Shown here: positions 22,260-34,230 of the stretch, one piece after another
Numbering within the stretch: the stretch's first letter is position 1
How the letters are laid out: every line of letters begins with the position of its first letter
From: Cyathus striatus
Lineage: Eukaryota; Basidiomycota; Agaricomycetes; Agaricales; Nidulariaceae
Direction of reading: 5' to 3'
Assembly: GCA_025738555.1 (NCBI GenBank)
Contig: JAOVFP010000011.1
Span: 2,046,001-2,110,000 of the forward strand
Length of the DNA: 64,000 bases
Notes under the pieces: model-generated
Database searches by the model: none
What the model was told of the DNA's origin: nothing
The model's input: the letters and a program-made list of their open reading frames with translations, nothing else
Program-made: the position numbers and the translations under genes

Positions 22260-24320
22260 TCATCGAACAAGTCAGAGAGCTTAGGAACAAAACAGAGGTG
22301 TTAATAACAAAGATAAAAGAGAAGAAACAAGGCAGAAAGAGTAAAATTGAAGCTGAGATAGTGGGAAAGTGACAGGGAAAGCAGGAGTAACTTATGAGGA
22401 ATAGGATCGAAGAAAAGAAACTAGAAACAATTCAGAGAGGCCTGGAACAAAGAAAGAAGTCTAATGACTATTCAGAAAGGCCAGGAACGATGAAAAGATA
22501 GAAATAATGTTGCAGGGAGAGTATGAATGACGATAAGAGACTAAGAACGATTCTGTGAGGCCATGAGCGATGCAGGGAGAGCAGGAAAGAAGCAAAGAGA
22601 CTAAGGGTGATTCAGAGAGGCCAGGAACAATGCGGAGAGTGAAATAATGTTGGAGGGAGAGTGTTATGGTATATCATAGTTACATAGTATACCATCGTAT
22701 TTCTTCTATGGTATTCAACTACCTATATACATTACTTACAAATTCAATTCTTTTCGGTTATGGAAGATCCTACATAGTGGTAGAAGCAATTGGAATATTC
22801 TCGCGTAGTATAGATTAAACACGAAGGTTCTAGTTACTCAGTAGATATCGTATATAGTCTCCATTGTTGAACCAAGAAATATCATCTACTTTACCTTTAA
22901 CTCATTGCCCCTTGGCCAACTCGCTCAGAATACAAATATTAGATACTGCTCATGCTATCTAATATTAGTAGAATACAAGATACGCTCTGTATAAAGACTG
23001 CTACCGTCTTAAGGTTGTCATGATCCGCTCTGACCACCACGCTGATACTCGTTACGCACCTTTGCTGACAAGTATCTCCGGCGGTTACTATTCTACGCGC
23101 TCGGCTAAACCGGACATAGTAACTGGTACTCGACTTGTTTCAGACTTACACTCAACACCCCGTAACTGGTAACTAAAGAACTCAATACTCATACTAACAG
23201 GTTTATATTCATAGGAATACACCACTATTATAGTTCTGAACGAACCATAACAGAGAGTAGGAATAAAGCTGAGAGAGTAGAAACGGAGCAGAGAGAGTAG
23301 AAGCGAAGCAGAGAGAGTAGAAACAAAGCAGAAAGAGTAGAATCGAAGCAGAGTGGGTAGAATCGAAGCAGAGAGAGCCTTAGGAACATTCAGAGAGGCC
23401 AGGAACCATATATAGTGAGCAGGAACGATGCAGGGAGATCAGTAGTAATGAAGAGAGACCATGAGATACACAGAGAGACCAGGAGGTACACAGAGAGACC
23501 TGGAATGAATCAGTAGAGAGACCAGAACAATACATAGAGACCAGGAATTATGCAGAGAGAACGAAGAAGGAAGACTAGGAACGAAACAGATAGGACCCAT
23601 GACTGTCACGAGTAAAGCGTACCCTTGCTTTTGCCCAGTAGCGAACATATTACCACTGCTGCTTGCGCTGTCCAAAATAAAGGAAGCAACACAGGACTAT
23701 GAGAAGCCTCTCACAGGGTGTCTTAAGCTGAAGGAAAACGAAATGAGAGAAACAAAATAAAGATTACTAGAACACAATGAATGGACGAAGAACTTTGAAA
23801 CAAAGTTGCGATGTGACAGTAATGAATATAGCTTAGTTATGAGCATGATTTGACGAGTAAAACAGTTCTGATATCGTACATAGTGATTCTGAGTTTGAGC
23901 GGGGAATATATTGAAGTTGATTCGGCTCATAGCTGCAGAAAATACACTAACAACCACATATATAAAAAACGATATACAATTAAACTTAAAAGAAACTAAT
24001 CCTAAACGAGCAAGCTACTATGGAACAGTGGAAAACAACAAATCAGGATTAAATAATAAATGAATAAAATAACATAGCTTGAAACATGAACTGGGAACTT
24101 GGTTTTGAGGGATAGTGTCTATATACTTAGTACTATCAAAGTTCAGGGACTATCATTGCGGTGGCAGAGAGGTCTTGATGTGTTAAAATGTTTCTCGGGG
24201 TTGGGTACGATATCAGAACGGTGCAAGAAAATGGATATTTTGAGGGAGGGCCAGGGAGAACGAGTGGCCAGGGAGAACGAGTGGACAGGGAGAGATTGAG
24301 TAGACACTGACATAGTCAAG
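22260..24320. repeat. Purine-rich short tandem repeat array (GAGAG/AGGAAC words)
   Basis: Degenerate repeats of about 20-40 bp built from GCAGAGAGAG, AGGCCAGGAAC and GAAACAATGCAG-like words at 22310-22661 and 23253-23600, with looser copies to about 24300. The array is interrupted by the solo LTR. Nothing coding is evident. Confidence 0.7.
22662..23252. mobile_element. Solo LTR, 591 bp (probably Ty1/copia type)
   Basis: Begins TGTTATGGTATATCATAG and ends GAACGAACCATAACA, so the ends are TG...CA inside an 8-bp inverted repeat (TGTTATGG/CCATAACA). The 5-bp duplication GAGAG flanks it on both sides (22657-22661, 23253-23257), although the surrounding array is GAGAG-rich. A possible TATA (GTATAAAG) is near 22989. 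No internal retroelement sequence adjoins it, as expected after LTR-LTR recombination. Confidence 0.75.
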
Positions 24321-24511
24321 ATGAGGGTGGAACACATACCACAACATCACGCAAACATGATCCTGCCGATTTTTGTTTATTATTATTGAAGAGGTGAAGG
24401 TGCAGTTGAGCATACCTCAGAAAGATTAAAATAAGTGAGTTGTCGAGACGTCCATTTGACAGGGTGTTCTAAGGTGAAGGGAACAAAATTAGTGAATAAA
24501 ATGAGAGCTGA

Positions 24512-24716
24512 TGTAGAGGTTTGTGTCCTCTACAACTTATAATCCCACAGAGTACACCTGACCAATTCGTATTGGAGAGTCTATGTAGAGTGGGAGTAAG
24601 TCCCTGTACATGTAAGCACAGCTATGTATTTAATAGAAGGCCGTGTTTGGCTAAGCCAGCCAGGACAAACATGGTGAAATTGTATCTAAGTCCGAGCGAC
24701 AATTGTACCGCTTACA
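24512..24716 (-). repeat. 3' LTR of the Ty3/gypsy element
   Basis: TG...CA ends (TGTAGAGG to CGCTTACA on the plus strand). By eye it differs from the other LTR at eight positions, all transitions. Confidence 0.93.
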
Positions 24717-24729
24717 CACCCCCCCTTTG
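24717..24729 (-). promoter_or_regulatory. Polypurine tract
   Basis: Minus strand CAAAGGGGGGGTG immediately before the 3' LTR. It is the expected plus-strand primer site, and its position fixes the element's orientation. Confidence 0.8.
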
Positions 24730-24739
24730 AGACCATATC

Positions 24740-27729
24740 CGAGTGTTCTTAGTTCATATTAACGGCGTTATGGGGTCAAGCAGACGGTGGATCATTGTAA
24801 ATGGGAGCATCTTGTGAGCTACCCACGGGTGGTGCCGTATCACCTATCTCGTCCATCTGATGATCATCTGGTGGGACATTAGTCCCCCCACTGTTTACTT
24901 GATCCAGCCCCTCTATTGGTGGGTCGTTGGACCCCTGTTTTGAAGAGCAGATGGGGGAGGGAGCAATACTCACGGCAACGACGGTGTACCATTCACCGAT
25001 GTGGCTTGGGATGGGGAGGGGTTAAGCCCCACAGGGGTTGGTGGAGGAGGGTCGAGGGTAGTGGCGTGGGTGTAATGTGATTTCCAGTTGGATAGATACT
25101 GGAATGTAGATGTGTCACCCATCATCAGCCATAGACCTCTGCGTGAGCGAACCCCTTGATACACAGCAATCTGCTGCAATGTGTGAATCTGATCCAGGTC
25201 GTCCGGAGCTGGGGTCCACCAACCCACCCATTCGGGGCTAGCAGGGGGTTCCCCGAACTCATCTAACCATCGAAGACGTTCATTGTCTATTGGGTCTAAC
25301 AGAGAGTGTAGGAATAGAGTTCCTGCGTAGTGACCTTCGAGGTAGTGTAGTCCGTACGGATATGCATGGTCAATCCATGCAGGGGTTATGCTGTTCCGGA
25401 TGAGTGACTCGACGACGTCGGCTTGGGTGATGTTGGGGGTGTGTGCCTCCTCGATGTGTATCTGCCTGAATAAGAATTCAGGTCCGGTCTGAGGGGAGAA
25501 CGGTTCTCCCAGGTGGGCAATATTCCATTGGGTTATCTCTTCATGGTATAAGTGGGGTTGGGCCACTAGGAATGCGAATTCTCTTAAGTAGGCTGCCCTT
25601 GCTGTTGTCCCAAAGGGGGCCATTGCTCTTCCTAATGAGTATCTGAAGGCTGACCTTCTACACACCTGGAACCCGAAGTCTATCGCTATTCCCGTGATGT
25701 GGTTGTGACTTTCTGGGTGGCCATGATGAGTGATATATTGGCATATCTGGTTGATCCTCATCAAGTCCGTGTTGCTGAGCATTGGTAACCCTGCTCCTTC
25801 TGATGTGTTGCATGTGTTCCCCGAGAGTGACGTCACAGGTCGTTTGATAGTGGGGATCCCCCATGGTTGCCTTGTGTTCGGGATGGGTATTCCATCTCTG
25901 AATGCCTCGGCCATTAACAGATGACGCATCGTGCGGTCTCTATCTTCTGGTCAAGTGTTCTTGGCTACTAGCCTGAGGACTCATAGCAGGTCATATGCCT
26001 GCATCCTGTCCTCAGCTTCGTATGCTGGGCTCTGGGCCAGGTTGTTCAGGCGGTTTGCCTGAAGGGGGTTCATGGGGAAGCCGTGTGGGGCAATCCCATA
26101 CACTGGGCTATTTGGTATGTATGGTCGTTGCCACGTACTTTGACTCTTGATGCTTCCGTGGCTAGTGCCCCAGTGTATGCAGTATTTGTGCGGTGGGATA
26201 CGTATATCATAGGTCCATACATACCCACTAGGGTATTGTCCCTTTCTAACCTCCCTTGTTGGTTGGCAACTACCCCGAAGGTGTCTGGGATATGGCCTGC
26301 TATGCCATCCTGGTCCTCTTGCCTCCGGATTAGTTGTCGGTCATATTGCTGCTGTGCAGCTCTTATGTCCCTCACTTCCCGATTCCATTGCTTTTCGGAC
26401 ATCCAGTCTTCTCGTTCTGGGTCCATTGGCCTGCCGGGCTCATCATCTCCCAGGATTACTGGCCCGTCCGGTATATCGTGATCCATAGCAGGGTCGTGTC
26501 GAGTGGTGCGGGGGGGGCGTAGTTCTCCTGGGCATGTTAGCCGTGTGGCAGGTGCCATTCTTCCATCTAATTGTGGCGGTTCCCGGCTTTGTCATGCTGT
26601 GGAGGGGGTATCGCTCCATGCTGCCCGTATAGGAAGTGCTCTCGTGGGTCAGGAGCTTCCTGCTTGGAAGGTGTCTTCCCTCCTGATGTGTTGCGTTTGA
26701 TGTCGGGATGTGTCCTCCTGGCGACGGTCGTGCATTCGAGGGGGTTCCTCATATCGTCGTGTACTTGTATTGGATGGTTGTGTTCGTTTTTCCATCCTTG
26801 CTCTCTTTGCTGATTCTCTTGCTCAAGATTGATATTCCCTGAGAGGAGTGTCCTCCCGCGTTGGTGGTCATTTCGATTTTAGTCGTTGGACTTCTACCTC
26901 TAGCCAGTTGTTCCTTGTCTTCAGGGCTTCGTTTGTGGCTTCGAGGTTGCTCTTTTCTCATTTGAGATTGTCTATTCTAGTGAATAGTGTCTCGATTGAA
27001 AAGACAATGTCCGGTGGTATGTTTTCTTCGTTCTCAAGGGCTGCTCCCTCGTTCTGTAGTCTTTCCAGCATGAGCTGGACCTCCCTCCTGTCTTTTTCTA
27101 ACTCTTCGCATTCCTGTGCGATGAGCTCCTTTTCTGTTGCTTTCTTTTTCCTTTTATTCTTCTTTTCCTCCTTCTTCATTGGTGGCGCTGGTTTGTCGGT
27201 GTCGTCTATTTCCATCTCCTTGATCCGACTTGTTGTGGGTTGCAGGTTTTGGGGTGGTCCCCAGAAAGGTGCCCATGGGCCATATGGTGGTGGTGGCGGT
27301 GGGTGGTATGGGTTGCCCATATGATGGGGATACATCCCTGGTGTCATGCCCATAGGAGGGTATCCTCCGTAAGGGCCTGTTCCGAATGGTGCATGGTTGG
27401 GGAATGATCCCCATGTTGCCCCGTATTGTCCATGTCCTGTTGAAGTGTTAGGGGTTGCGGTCGCGTGTATCTGCTCCTGTTCGCCCTCCCCTTCCTCAGA
27501 ACTCGCTGGTGGGTTCTCCTGTCATGTTGTATTGGGTGAGTGGGGGGTTCCACTGGTGTCGGTGCTCCCATTGAAAGATTTGCGGTGGGGTCGGTTGGCG
27601 TCGAGGGGCATGCTTGATGGTGGTGTTTGTCTCGTGGAAGCTGTGTTCACGTATTTTTCTTTTATTTGATTCTCCACTCGGGTCACGTGATCTTTGTTCT
27701 TGCTGTCTTCGTGTTGTGTTTGTAGTCAA
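24740..27729 (-). pseudogene. Additional ORF downstream of pol in the Ty3/gypsy element (env position), unknown function
   Basis: Between the chromodomain and the polypurine tract there are about 2.9 kb of coding-like sequence on the minus strand in several frames. A proline/tyrosine/glycine-rich segment (27350-27250, PYHPPPPPPYGPWAPFWGPP) is followed by a lysine/glutamate-rich probable coiled coil (about 27200-26960, KKEEKKNKRKKKATEKEL). Next comes a charged segment (26558-26070), then a 319-residue open frame (25929-24970) rich in H, W, Y and P with no transmembrane segment or signal peptide. The first frame opens at the pol stop (TTGA overlap at about 27726). It does not look like a membrane envelope protein. 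I do not recognise a domain; the breaks suggest decay. Confidence 0.55.
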
Positions 27730-29723
27730 CTGCTGTTACTTGTTTTTGGTAATGCTCGAGGTTTCTGCACTCCCTGGAGTTCCAGGTATCTATCCAGTGC
27801 CTCGAGATCTTTGCATTCGCGCATGGGCTCCCATGTTATGTCTCCGAGGCTCCATTTGACCTGGAATTCCAGGTTGTGGTTGTTTGTCCATCGGTGGCCG
27901 ATTATGTCGTCCACAAACCATTTGTGATCTTTGTTGATTCCAAAGTCATAAGGTTCAGGACATGTTCTGTTAGGGAATAGGGTATCGTCCGATGCCATAA
28001 ATGGTCTTAAGAGTTTGACGTGGAATGTAGGGAATATCCTACGCTTGATCAGTGCTGGTGGTAATTCCAGTGTGTATGTGGAAGTGTCTGGGGATGCTTC
28101 CAAGACACGATATGGACCTATGTATTTTGGGCACAGTTTGCGTGCCTGTCCTTTTGCAATATTGAGGTTTTCTGTGGATAAGAATACCTTTGTTCCCACT
28201 GGTATATTGGGTTCCTCATTTCGTTTCTGGTTGGCATAGTGTGTTTGAAAAGCGCGGTTGGCGATGATTGCATTGTGTGCTTCTGCGATATTCGAAAGTG
28301 CTTGTTCTGCGAATGTACGTATTCCGCGGTGTATTGCTTCGTTGCTATGGATCTCCCAGAGCATGGATGGCATATATCCATGGTTTAGTTCGAATGGTGT
28401 GTACCCTGTGGTACTGGAGACACTTGTGTTGATTGCGAATTCTGTCAAGTCAACTTTCTCGATCCAGTCCTTTTGGTCTGGGCGTACCATAGTCCGGAAG
28501 ATTTGTCTGGCACTACGGTTCATGTGCTCTGTTTGCCCATCCGTTTGTGGATGGAATGATGTTGACATGAGCAGTTTGGTCCCCATTATTCAGTGTAGCG
28601 CTCACCACCATTGGGACATGAATTTGGGGTTGTGATCACTAACTATCGAGCTAGGTAGGCCATGCAAGCGTACTATTTCCTGCTTGTAGACCCATGATAG
28701 TTCGGATGCCGACATCTTGGTGTTTACTGGAATAAGGTGGACCATGCTGGTCATTCGGCATATTACTACGCACAGATAGTTATATCCTTTAGTTTTGGGG
28801 AATGGTCCCACAAAATCCATTCCTATGGAGTCCCATGGTTTGGTTGGGATTGGTAGCGGGTGTAGTTTTCCAGCTGGACGCTGATTGGAGCTTTTTGCTC
28901 TTTGGCACAGTTCGCATGTTCGACAGAATTCTCTTGTATCTTTCACTAACTGGGGCCACCAGTACCATCTACGTATGTATTCAGCTGTACGCTGATCCCC
29001 GAAATGTCCTACTATGTTATGTGCTTGTTCGAGGATGGTGGTGATGAGTATCCTATTTTGTGGTATGCATGTCACCTCGTCTCCTTTTATGTTATTAGTG
29101 TGGATGATTCCACCCTTGATTGGGAAGCAGGGAAATGTCTCTGGGCTGTTCATGATTAGGCTCATGAGTTTGTCTTCAGGATATCCTCTCTTTATTAACT
29201 GGATGAACATATCATCTGTTGTCATTGGTGGTGGGGGTGCCGATGTCTTGTCAAAGAGTGATTCTTCGAGGGTTATCTCATTTCTGTCGAGGGGTGTCCT
29301 CGCTTCCAATGGTACACTGGTGTGGTTACTGTGTTCGGCCAGCTCTTGTGCTTCAATATCCCTTAGTTCTCGTTTTTCTTGTAGCTGCTTGCTACAGCGC
29401 ACCTCTTCTGCTCGCAGGGCCCTTATTTCCACGCTGTGGTTGAGGAGTTCTTCATGTCTTGTGTAGGGGAGATCTTCTCCTGTTGGATCGATTCGAGCGT
29501 CCGCTCATACATACTCGTGTACGTCGTGTATGTCTTGGGGGGTGTCGCTTTCATAGTATCGGGATAGGCAGTCCGCTACTTTGTTATACTCCCCTTTGAT
29601 GTATGTGATATTGAATGAAAATCTGGCCATATAGTCCATCCATTGCCGTTGGCAATTTGTCATCCTGTTTTGGGTCTTGAAGAATTCAAGTGCTTTAACA
29701 GGTGTGACATACGTGACATACAC
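27726..29723 (-). pseudogene. pol: pol remnant: RNase H end, integrase, chromodomain
   Basis: Minus strand. 29723-29505 is the RNase H C-terminus (RQWMDYMARFSFNITYIKGE, then VADCLSRY). 29432-28602 and 28586-27726 are integrase: the HHCC zinc-binding part (AHNIVGHFGD...CRTCELC), and the core with D in GMDFVGPFP, D in IVSDHNPKF and E in DGQTEHMN. A C-terminal chromodomain-like region (VDDIIGHRWTNNHNLEFQVK, KWSLGDITWEP) follows. Two TGA stops (near 28605 and 28590) split the core between the second D and the E. The usual SDRD is SDHN here. These fit C-to-T decay of CpG. Reverse transcriptase and protease are absent, so the frame starts abruptly at about 29698. Confidence 0.88.
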
Positions 29724-30445
29724 AACAAGTGTGACAAGTATAACAAATGCTACATACGTGACATATGTGACATGTGTGACATATGTGACAAATATGTGGA
29801 GCGTGACATTCGTAACACTCGTGACATATGTGACGAATGTGACGAGTGTGAGTTATTATTTATACAATGATCACTTATGATCACTTTTACATTTATTAGT
29901 GTTAACTAGTAGGCATTACACACAATAATATGCTATTATAACATACCATGATCACTTATGATCACTTCTACATTCATTAGTATTCACCAGTAGTCATTAT
30001 GCACTATAAAACACTATTATAACATATCATGATCACATATGATCACTTCCACATTCATTAGTATTAACTAGTAGTCATTACACACCAAAATACACCATTA
30101 TACTATACCATGATCACTTATGATCACTTCCACATCCATTAGTATTCACCAGTAGTCATTATGCACTATAATATGCTATTACAACATACCATGATCACTT
30201 ATGATCACTTACACATCCATTAGTATTCACCAGTAGTCATTATGCACTATAATACACCATTATATCATATCATGATCACTTATGATCACTTTCACATTCA
30301 TTAGTATTCATTAGTAGTCAATATGCCCTTTAATATCCATCATACACTATTATAACATCCAATGATCACCTTTGATCACTCATACATTCATTAATAATAA
30401 TGAATACCATTAGATATTAGCAGTGATCATGGAAGTCAGGGATTT
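29698..30445. repeat. Tandem repeat array replacing the RT/protease region
   Basis: 29698-29865 is made of short GTGACATA(C/T)GT words. From 29867 an 81-bp unit starting ATGATCACTTATGATCACTT repeats at 29867, 29948, 30029, 30110, 30191 and 30272, then a 90-bp spaced partial unit at 30362. Each unit holds the palindromic TGATCA twice and ends GTCATTATGCACTATAA. It separates gag from the RNase H end exactly where reverse transcriptase should be. Confidence 0.9.
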
Positions 30446-30450
30446 TGTGA

Positions 30451-32336
30451 TCACTTTTTCATAAAACCTGGGCTTTTTATGATCCAAATTGGCTGACACT
30501 TATGCTTGTGCACATTTTGGCTGGTGCGGTATGAGGCCTCGAACACTCGTCCTTCCGCGAGGAATTCCTCAGATGAATTCATTTCGGGGGATAGTCCCAC
30601 GTCTTCTAGTAGCTTTTTCTGGATGATGGAGGGCATGGCCTTCAGGAATACATGAGTGAATTCATGATTGTCAGGTGGTACAATTATCATGTCATTGAAT
30701 GACCACTGGTTCCTTGCCCGCATGGGGGATGCGACATGCTGGAAGTACCACTGTTTCGCTTCCCCGGTTAGGAATTTGGGTAGGAGCAAGATGCGCTCCC
30801 AGTCTCGTTGTGGACCTCCCATTTGGCATACACACAAGTGGGCTGCTAGTCCTAATAGCCATCATTCTAATTCAAAGAATAGTGATGATGCTCCTGAATA
30901 TTTGTCCACCAACTTGGGGTCATAGCATAGGGGTCTGCACCCTTCTGGTAGTTCTAGCCTATTTGCTAGGTACTCATGGAGTGTCGTGCGCAGGCGTTCC
31001 TGCAGCTGGTTCCGGCAACATTCCTGTGCTTCCAGTGCTGCCGGTTGTATCGACGAACTCCTGTGTGGTGGTGGCAGTGAATACTGCCTGCCCCATCGAG
31101 TCATGTTTGGTATTGCGGTTTCCTCCAGCTCATTTGGGTATTCTGGCTTGTGCTCTATGATGGGTTGTAGTTGGCGGGTCTTGCGATCATACCCTATGAG
31201 GTTGGTCAGTTGTTGGGTGGATATTCCACCAAGTCGTGGCCTCATTGACTCGGATCAAGTTTGAGCCATGGTTGCGTCTCTTGGCGATGTGACTTTGCCT
31301 GGTTGCACTATCCTATCCAGGTCTATTGGGTCGGGACTGTTGAACAGGATGCCCTGTTCTTCTATGTTGGTGACCCTGTGGATGCTGATGTCCTCGTTCC
31401 TCATGTGCTGGAGTTTCAGCCGATCGTTCCATTGTAAAGCCCTTGGGATCCGTGTGTTCAAATGGACTCGGTTTGGTCTCGTCATAACATTTCACAGGAT
31501 GAAGCTTGTTCCCTGGTACTGACGATGTTTCCAATGGGTGGAAGCTTGGTGCTTCCGTGGTGGCAGCATTCATTGCTTTCTGTAAGTGGGGTGATACATC
31601 TCATATTACCTCTGACGTGTTCTCTTGTTTGGGTTTGGTGAATGGGTTTACTATTGCCATTCTACTGGCTGTTATTTGAGACATTGGAGTTTCGGGTCTT
31701 GATGCAGTTTTCTGCTGTTGGGCGGCATGGTAGGCTAGCGTGAGTTTGCCCATTAGTGCCATGGTTGCTTCTACGAACCTAGGTTCATCCGGGTTAACTT
31801 TCAGTTCGCTCTGAGTTACCATCGATGATACTCGTCAGACCGCTGTGTGGAACATTGCTTCCATTTTCTGAGCATTGATGTCGGGGTGGAGTTGCTTAAA
31901 TGACACCATTCTGTTTTCGAGGTTATCCTCAATTTCTGCTTCATATTCCTCCAATAGCTGTTCGCCCTGTGTCCATCCATAGTTTGGCGCCGGGTTGTGT
32001 GTCCATAGTTCTTGGGCTAGGGTTCTCGTATTGTTCTGGGGAGGGTCGTTGTCCCTTTCCCTGTGCTCACTCACTCTCTGTTGTCCAGATCCTGAGTTCG
32101 TATTTTCATGTATTACATTAGAGGTCTGAGCCTCATCATCCTGTCGGCTGGATTGTCCAGCTGGTAGGGGGATATGTGGTGTATCCACTCGTCGTGGTGA
32201 CGGTTTGGAGGCAGGAGGCGTGTGCGACATCATGGGGTTTACTTTGTTCTAGATTTGGAAATTCCGTGATGTTCCGCATGGAAGTGGGATTGCTGTTGTT
32301 GGAAGTTTCCTGATGGTGATTGACGCTTGGGTCCAT
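30451..32336 (-). pseudogene. gag: gag of the Ty3/gypsy element, interrupted
   Basis: The minus-strand start is ATG at 32336 (MDPSVNHHQ). Frames with stops continue through 32233-31835, 31822-31601, 31573-31255 and 31245-30451. The best-preserved part is the capsid-like core: KLVDKYSGASSLFFELE, a stop, then WLLGLAAHL, LPKFLTGEAKQWYFQHVASP and EFTHVFLKAMP. The zinc-knuckle end is missing where the repeat array begins. At least five in-frame interruptions are visible. Confidence 0.85.
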
Positions 32337-32400
32337 TATGGTGGTATTGGGGTTGATAGCAAAGGGTAGACTTTGCAAATAGTTAGGGGGTGTAAAAAAG

Positions 32401-32605
32401 TGTAGAGGTTTGTGTCCTCTACGACTTATAATCCCACAGAGTACACCTGACCAATTCATATTGGAGAGTCTATGTAGAGTGGGAGTAAGTCCCTGTACAT
32501 GTAAGCGCGGCTATGTATTTAATAGAAGGCCGTGTTTGGCTAAGCCAGCCAGGACAAACACAGTGAAATTGTATCTAAGTCCGAGCAACGATTGTACCGC
32601 TTACA
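32401..32605 (-). repeat. 5' LTR of the Ty3/gypsy element
   Basis: Same 205 bp as 24512-24716. Only about 65 bp separate it from the gag start. No convincing tRNA primer-binding site adjoins it, so priming could be of the self-primed type known from some fungal elements. Confidence 0.93.
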
Positions 32606-32610
32606 GCTGA

Positions 32611-33999
32611 GAACATAGCGAGTGAGATAGAACTTTGAGACAAAGTTGTAGCATAATAAGAGTCTGCAAGAGCACAAAATGAGTGAATTAACAGTGATAT
32701 TGTCGAAACTGTGAGTAGGACTTAGGAATTGTCAGGGCTATTCTAAGAACTCGGAGTGTCATAGGAAATGGGTATCATGCCGGAAAGGTGCACAAAGAGG
32801 TATAAAGCAAGGATAGTGAGGGAGAGAGTGAGCAGGGACTACAGATAAGGTAGAGAATGCAAGCAGAACAGTCCAGATGTCTAATGAAATACCGACATTG
32901 CCTGAGTCAATGGAGCGAGCCAAGAGTGAGCAGCATGTTGAAATAAACGACGCATCGACGATGACAACATTACATTTGGCCTCAAAGCACACAAAGGGAG
33001 AAAGCCAGAGGCAAATGGATAAGTATTTATGGTAAATTGTAAACCACTTAAATACATAAAATCAACTGTAGCACATTGTCAGTAAAATACATAATAGGTA
33101 TATTAACATATCTAAAAGCATATGTGGAGGTGGCATGGAATGATTATTGTGACATTTGAATAGGTAATATAATTCTACACAGCATAATTACTGTCATGTA
33201 ACAAGAGTTTAATAATGTATCGAGAGTTTAAAAACTTAATAAATCTACATTATCACTTTGTCTGGTTATGCTATCACCATGAAACATTGCACAGTACTTT
33301 AATATGTCTCTGTGCATGTATGTCCCAATTGAAATGTCTGTTGGATGGATACTTGGTTTTCAATGCTAGAAATACTGCTGATTGGCCTCAAAATTCAATG
33401 AATATTCGACATCAAATACAAGATCTATTCCGATCCCACAGGTTTATCTTTTCGAAATTTGAAATTTTAATAGTATACACGATGCCCTATGATATTACAA
33501 ACTTTTATAAAGAATAATTGAGATTCTACAGTAAGGGAGCATAAATACGAGATTTCCATGCATTCTGAGCGTGACAGGGAGCGCGATTTTGGCGGCGTTC
33601 GGAGCCCCAGATCTCACTGTGACAATGTGTGACAAAGCTATTAAACTCTAGTAACATCCTCCGGAAGTGCTCCGCTATGACAATGCAAATGAAATTTAAC
33701 AATATAAATATATATTCGTACAGACAATACATTTTGGTATATAATTGCCAGGTTTGCAGTTCGAAAATGGTGTAGTTGAGGAGGAAATAGAAAAATACTG
33801 AAAAGCTGTTAAACTCTTGTTACTTGATAGTATATGTCGAAAATAAGACTTCGAAATTGTATCCCAAATAATGAACTACTATACAAGTACCATGTAACAA
33901 GGATCACTAAACAATTTCTGAAATATTAATATGTATTCTTAAAACATGAATCTATGTCAGCCATGGAAATCATAGATCTTGAATTTGAAACTGAATAAC
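32611..33999. other. Interior of the 12.4-kb element, right side, no gene recognised
   Basis: AT-rich sequence continuing the purine-rich repeats at its left end (AACTTTGAGACAAAGTTG also occurs, slightly changed, near 23790). The short frame at 33215-33517 has no family features. Confidence 0.45.
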
Positions 34000-34230
34000 C
34001 ATATACATACACGAGTACATTATTATCATATTATCTGTCTCTAGAATAATAGATCCATGCTGGCTGAAGAGGACATAGATCCTGAATTTAATTTTAAAGC
34101 TGAAAAACCGAAATTAACTTTGCTAACACTGAGCCGAAAACTCGAACTGAAGATTAGTGGCCAAGTCCCTGTGCCGAAGGTCGGAACTTGAATTCCTTGA
34201 CGTGGATGAGCGTGGTTGTCCGGCTTTCCA
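34000..34230 (-). repeat. Right terminal inverted repeat of the 12.4-kb element
   Basis: Reverse complement of 21866-22098, ending GGCTTTCCA at 34230. Confidence 0.85.

Larger units (their letters stand above)
24512..32605 (-). mobile_element. Ty3/gypsy (chromodomain) LTR retrotransposon, 8094 bp, defective
   Basis: Both LTRs are 205 bp and the element is bordered by the 5-bp duplication GCTGA (24507-24511, 32606-32610). It is transcribed on the minus strand: gag (32336-30451), an internal repeat array in place of protease and reverse transcriptase, the RNase H end, integrase with chromodomain, an additional ORF, and polypurine tract. Gag and integrase carry stops, so it cannot be autonomous. 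It lies inside the 12.4-kb TIR element. Confidence 0.92.

Noticed and set aside
24740..27729. Retroviral-type envelope gene
   Set aside because: No signal peptide, transmembrane anchor or cysteine pattern; proline-rich and coiled-coil features instead.
26083..29466. Long plus-strand frames opposite the Ty3/gypsy pol and downstream ORF
   Set aside because: Shadows of the minus-strand retroelement reading frames.
29643..29880. Plus-strand repetitive frames over the GTGACATA words
   Set aside because: Arise from the tandem repeat; no composition or context supports a protein.
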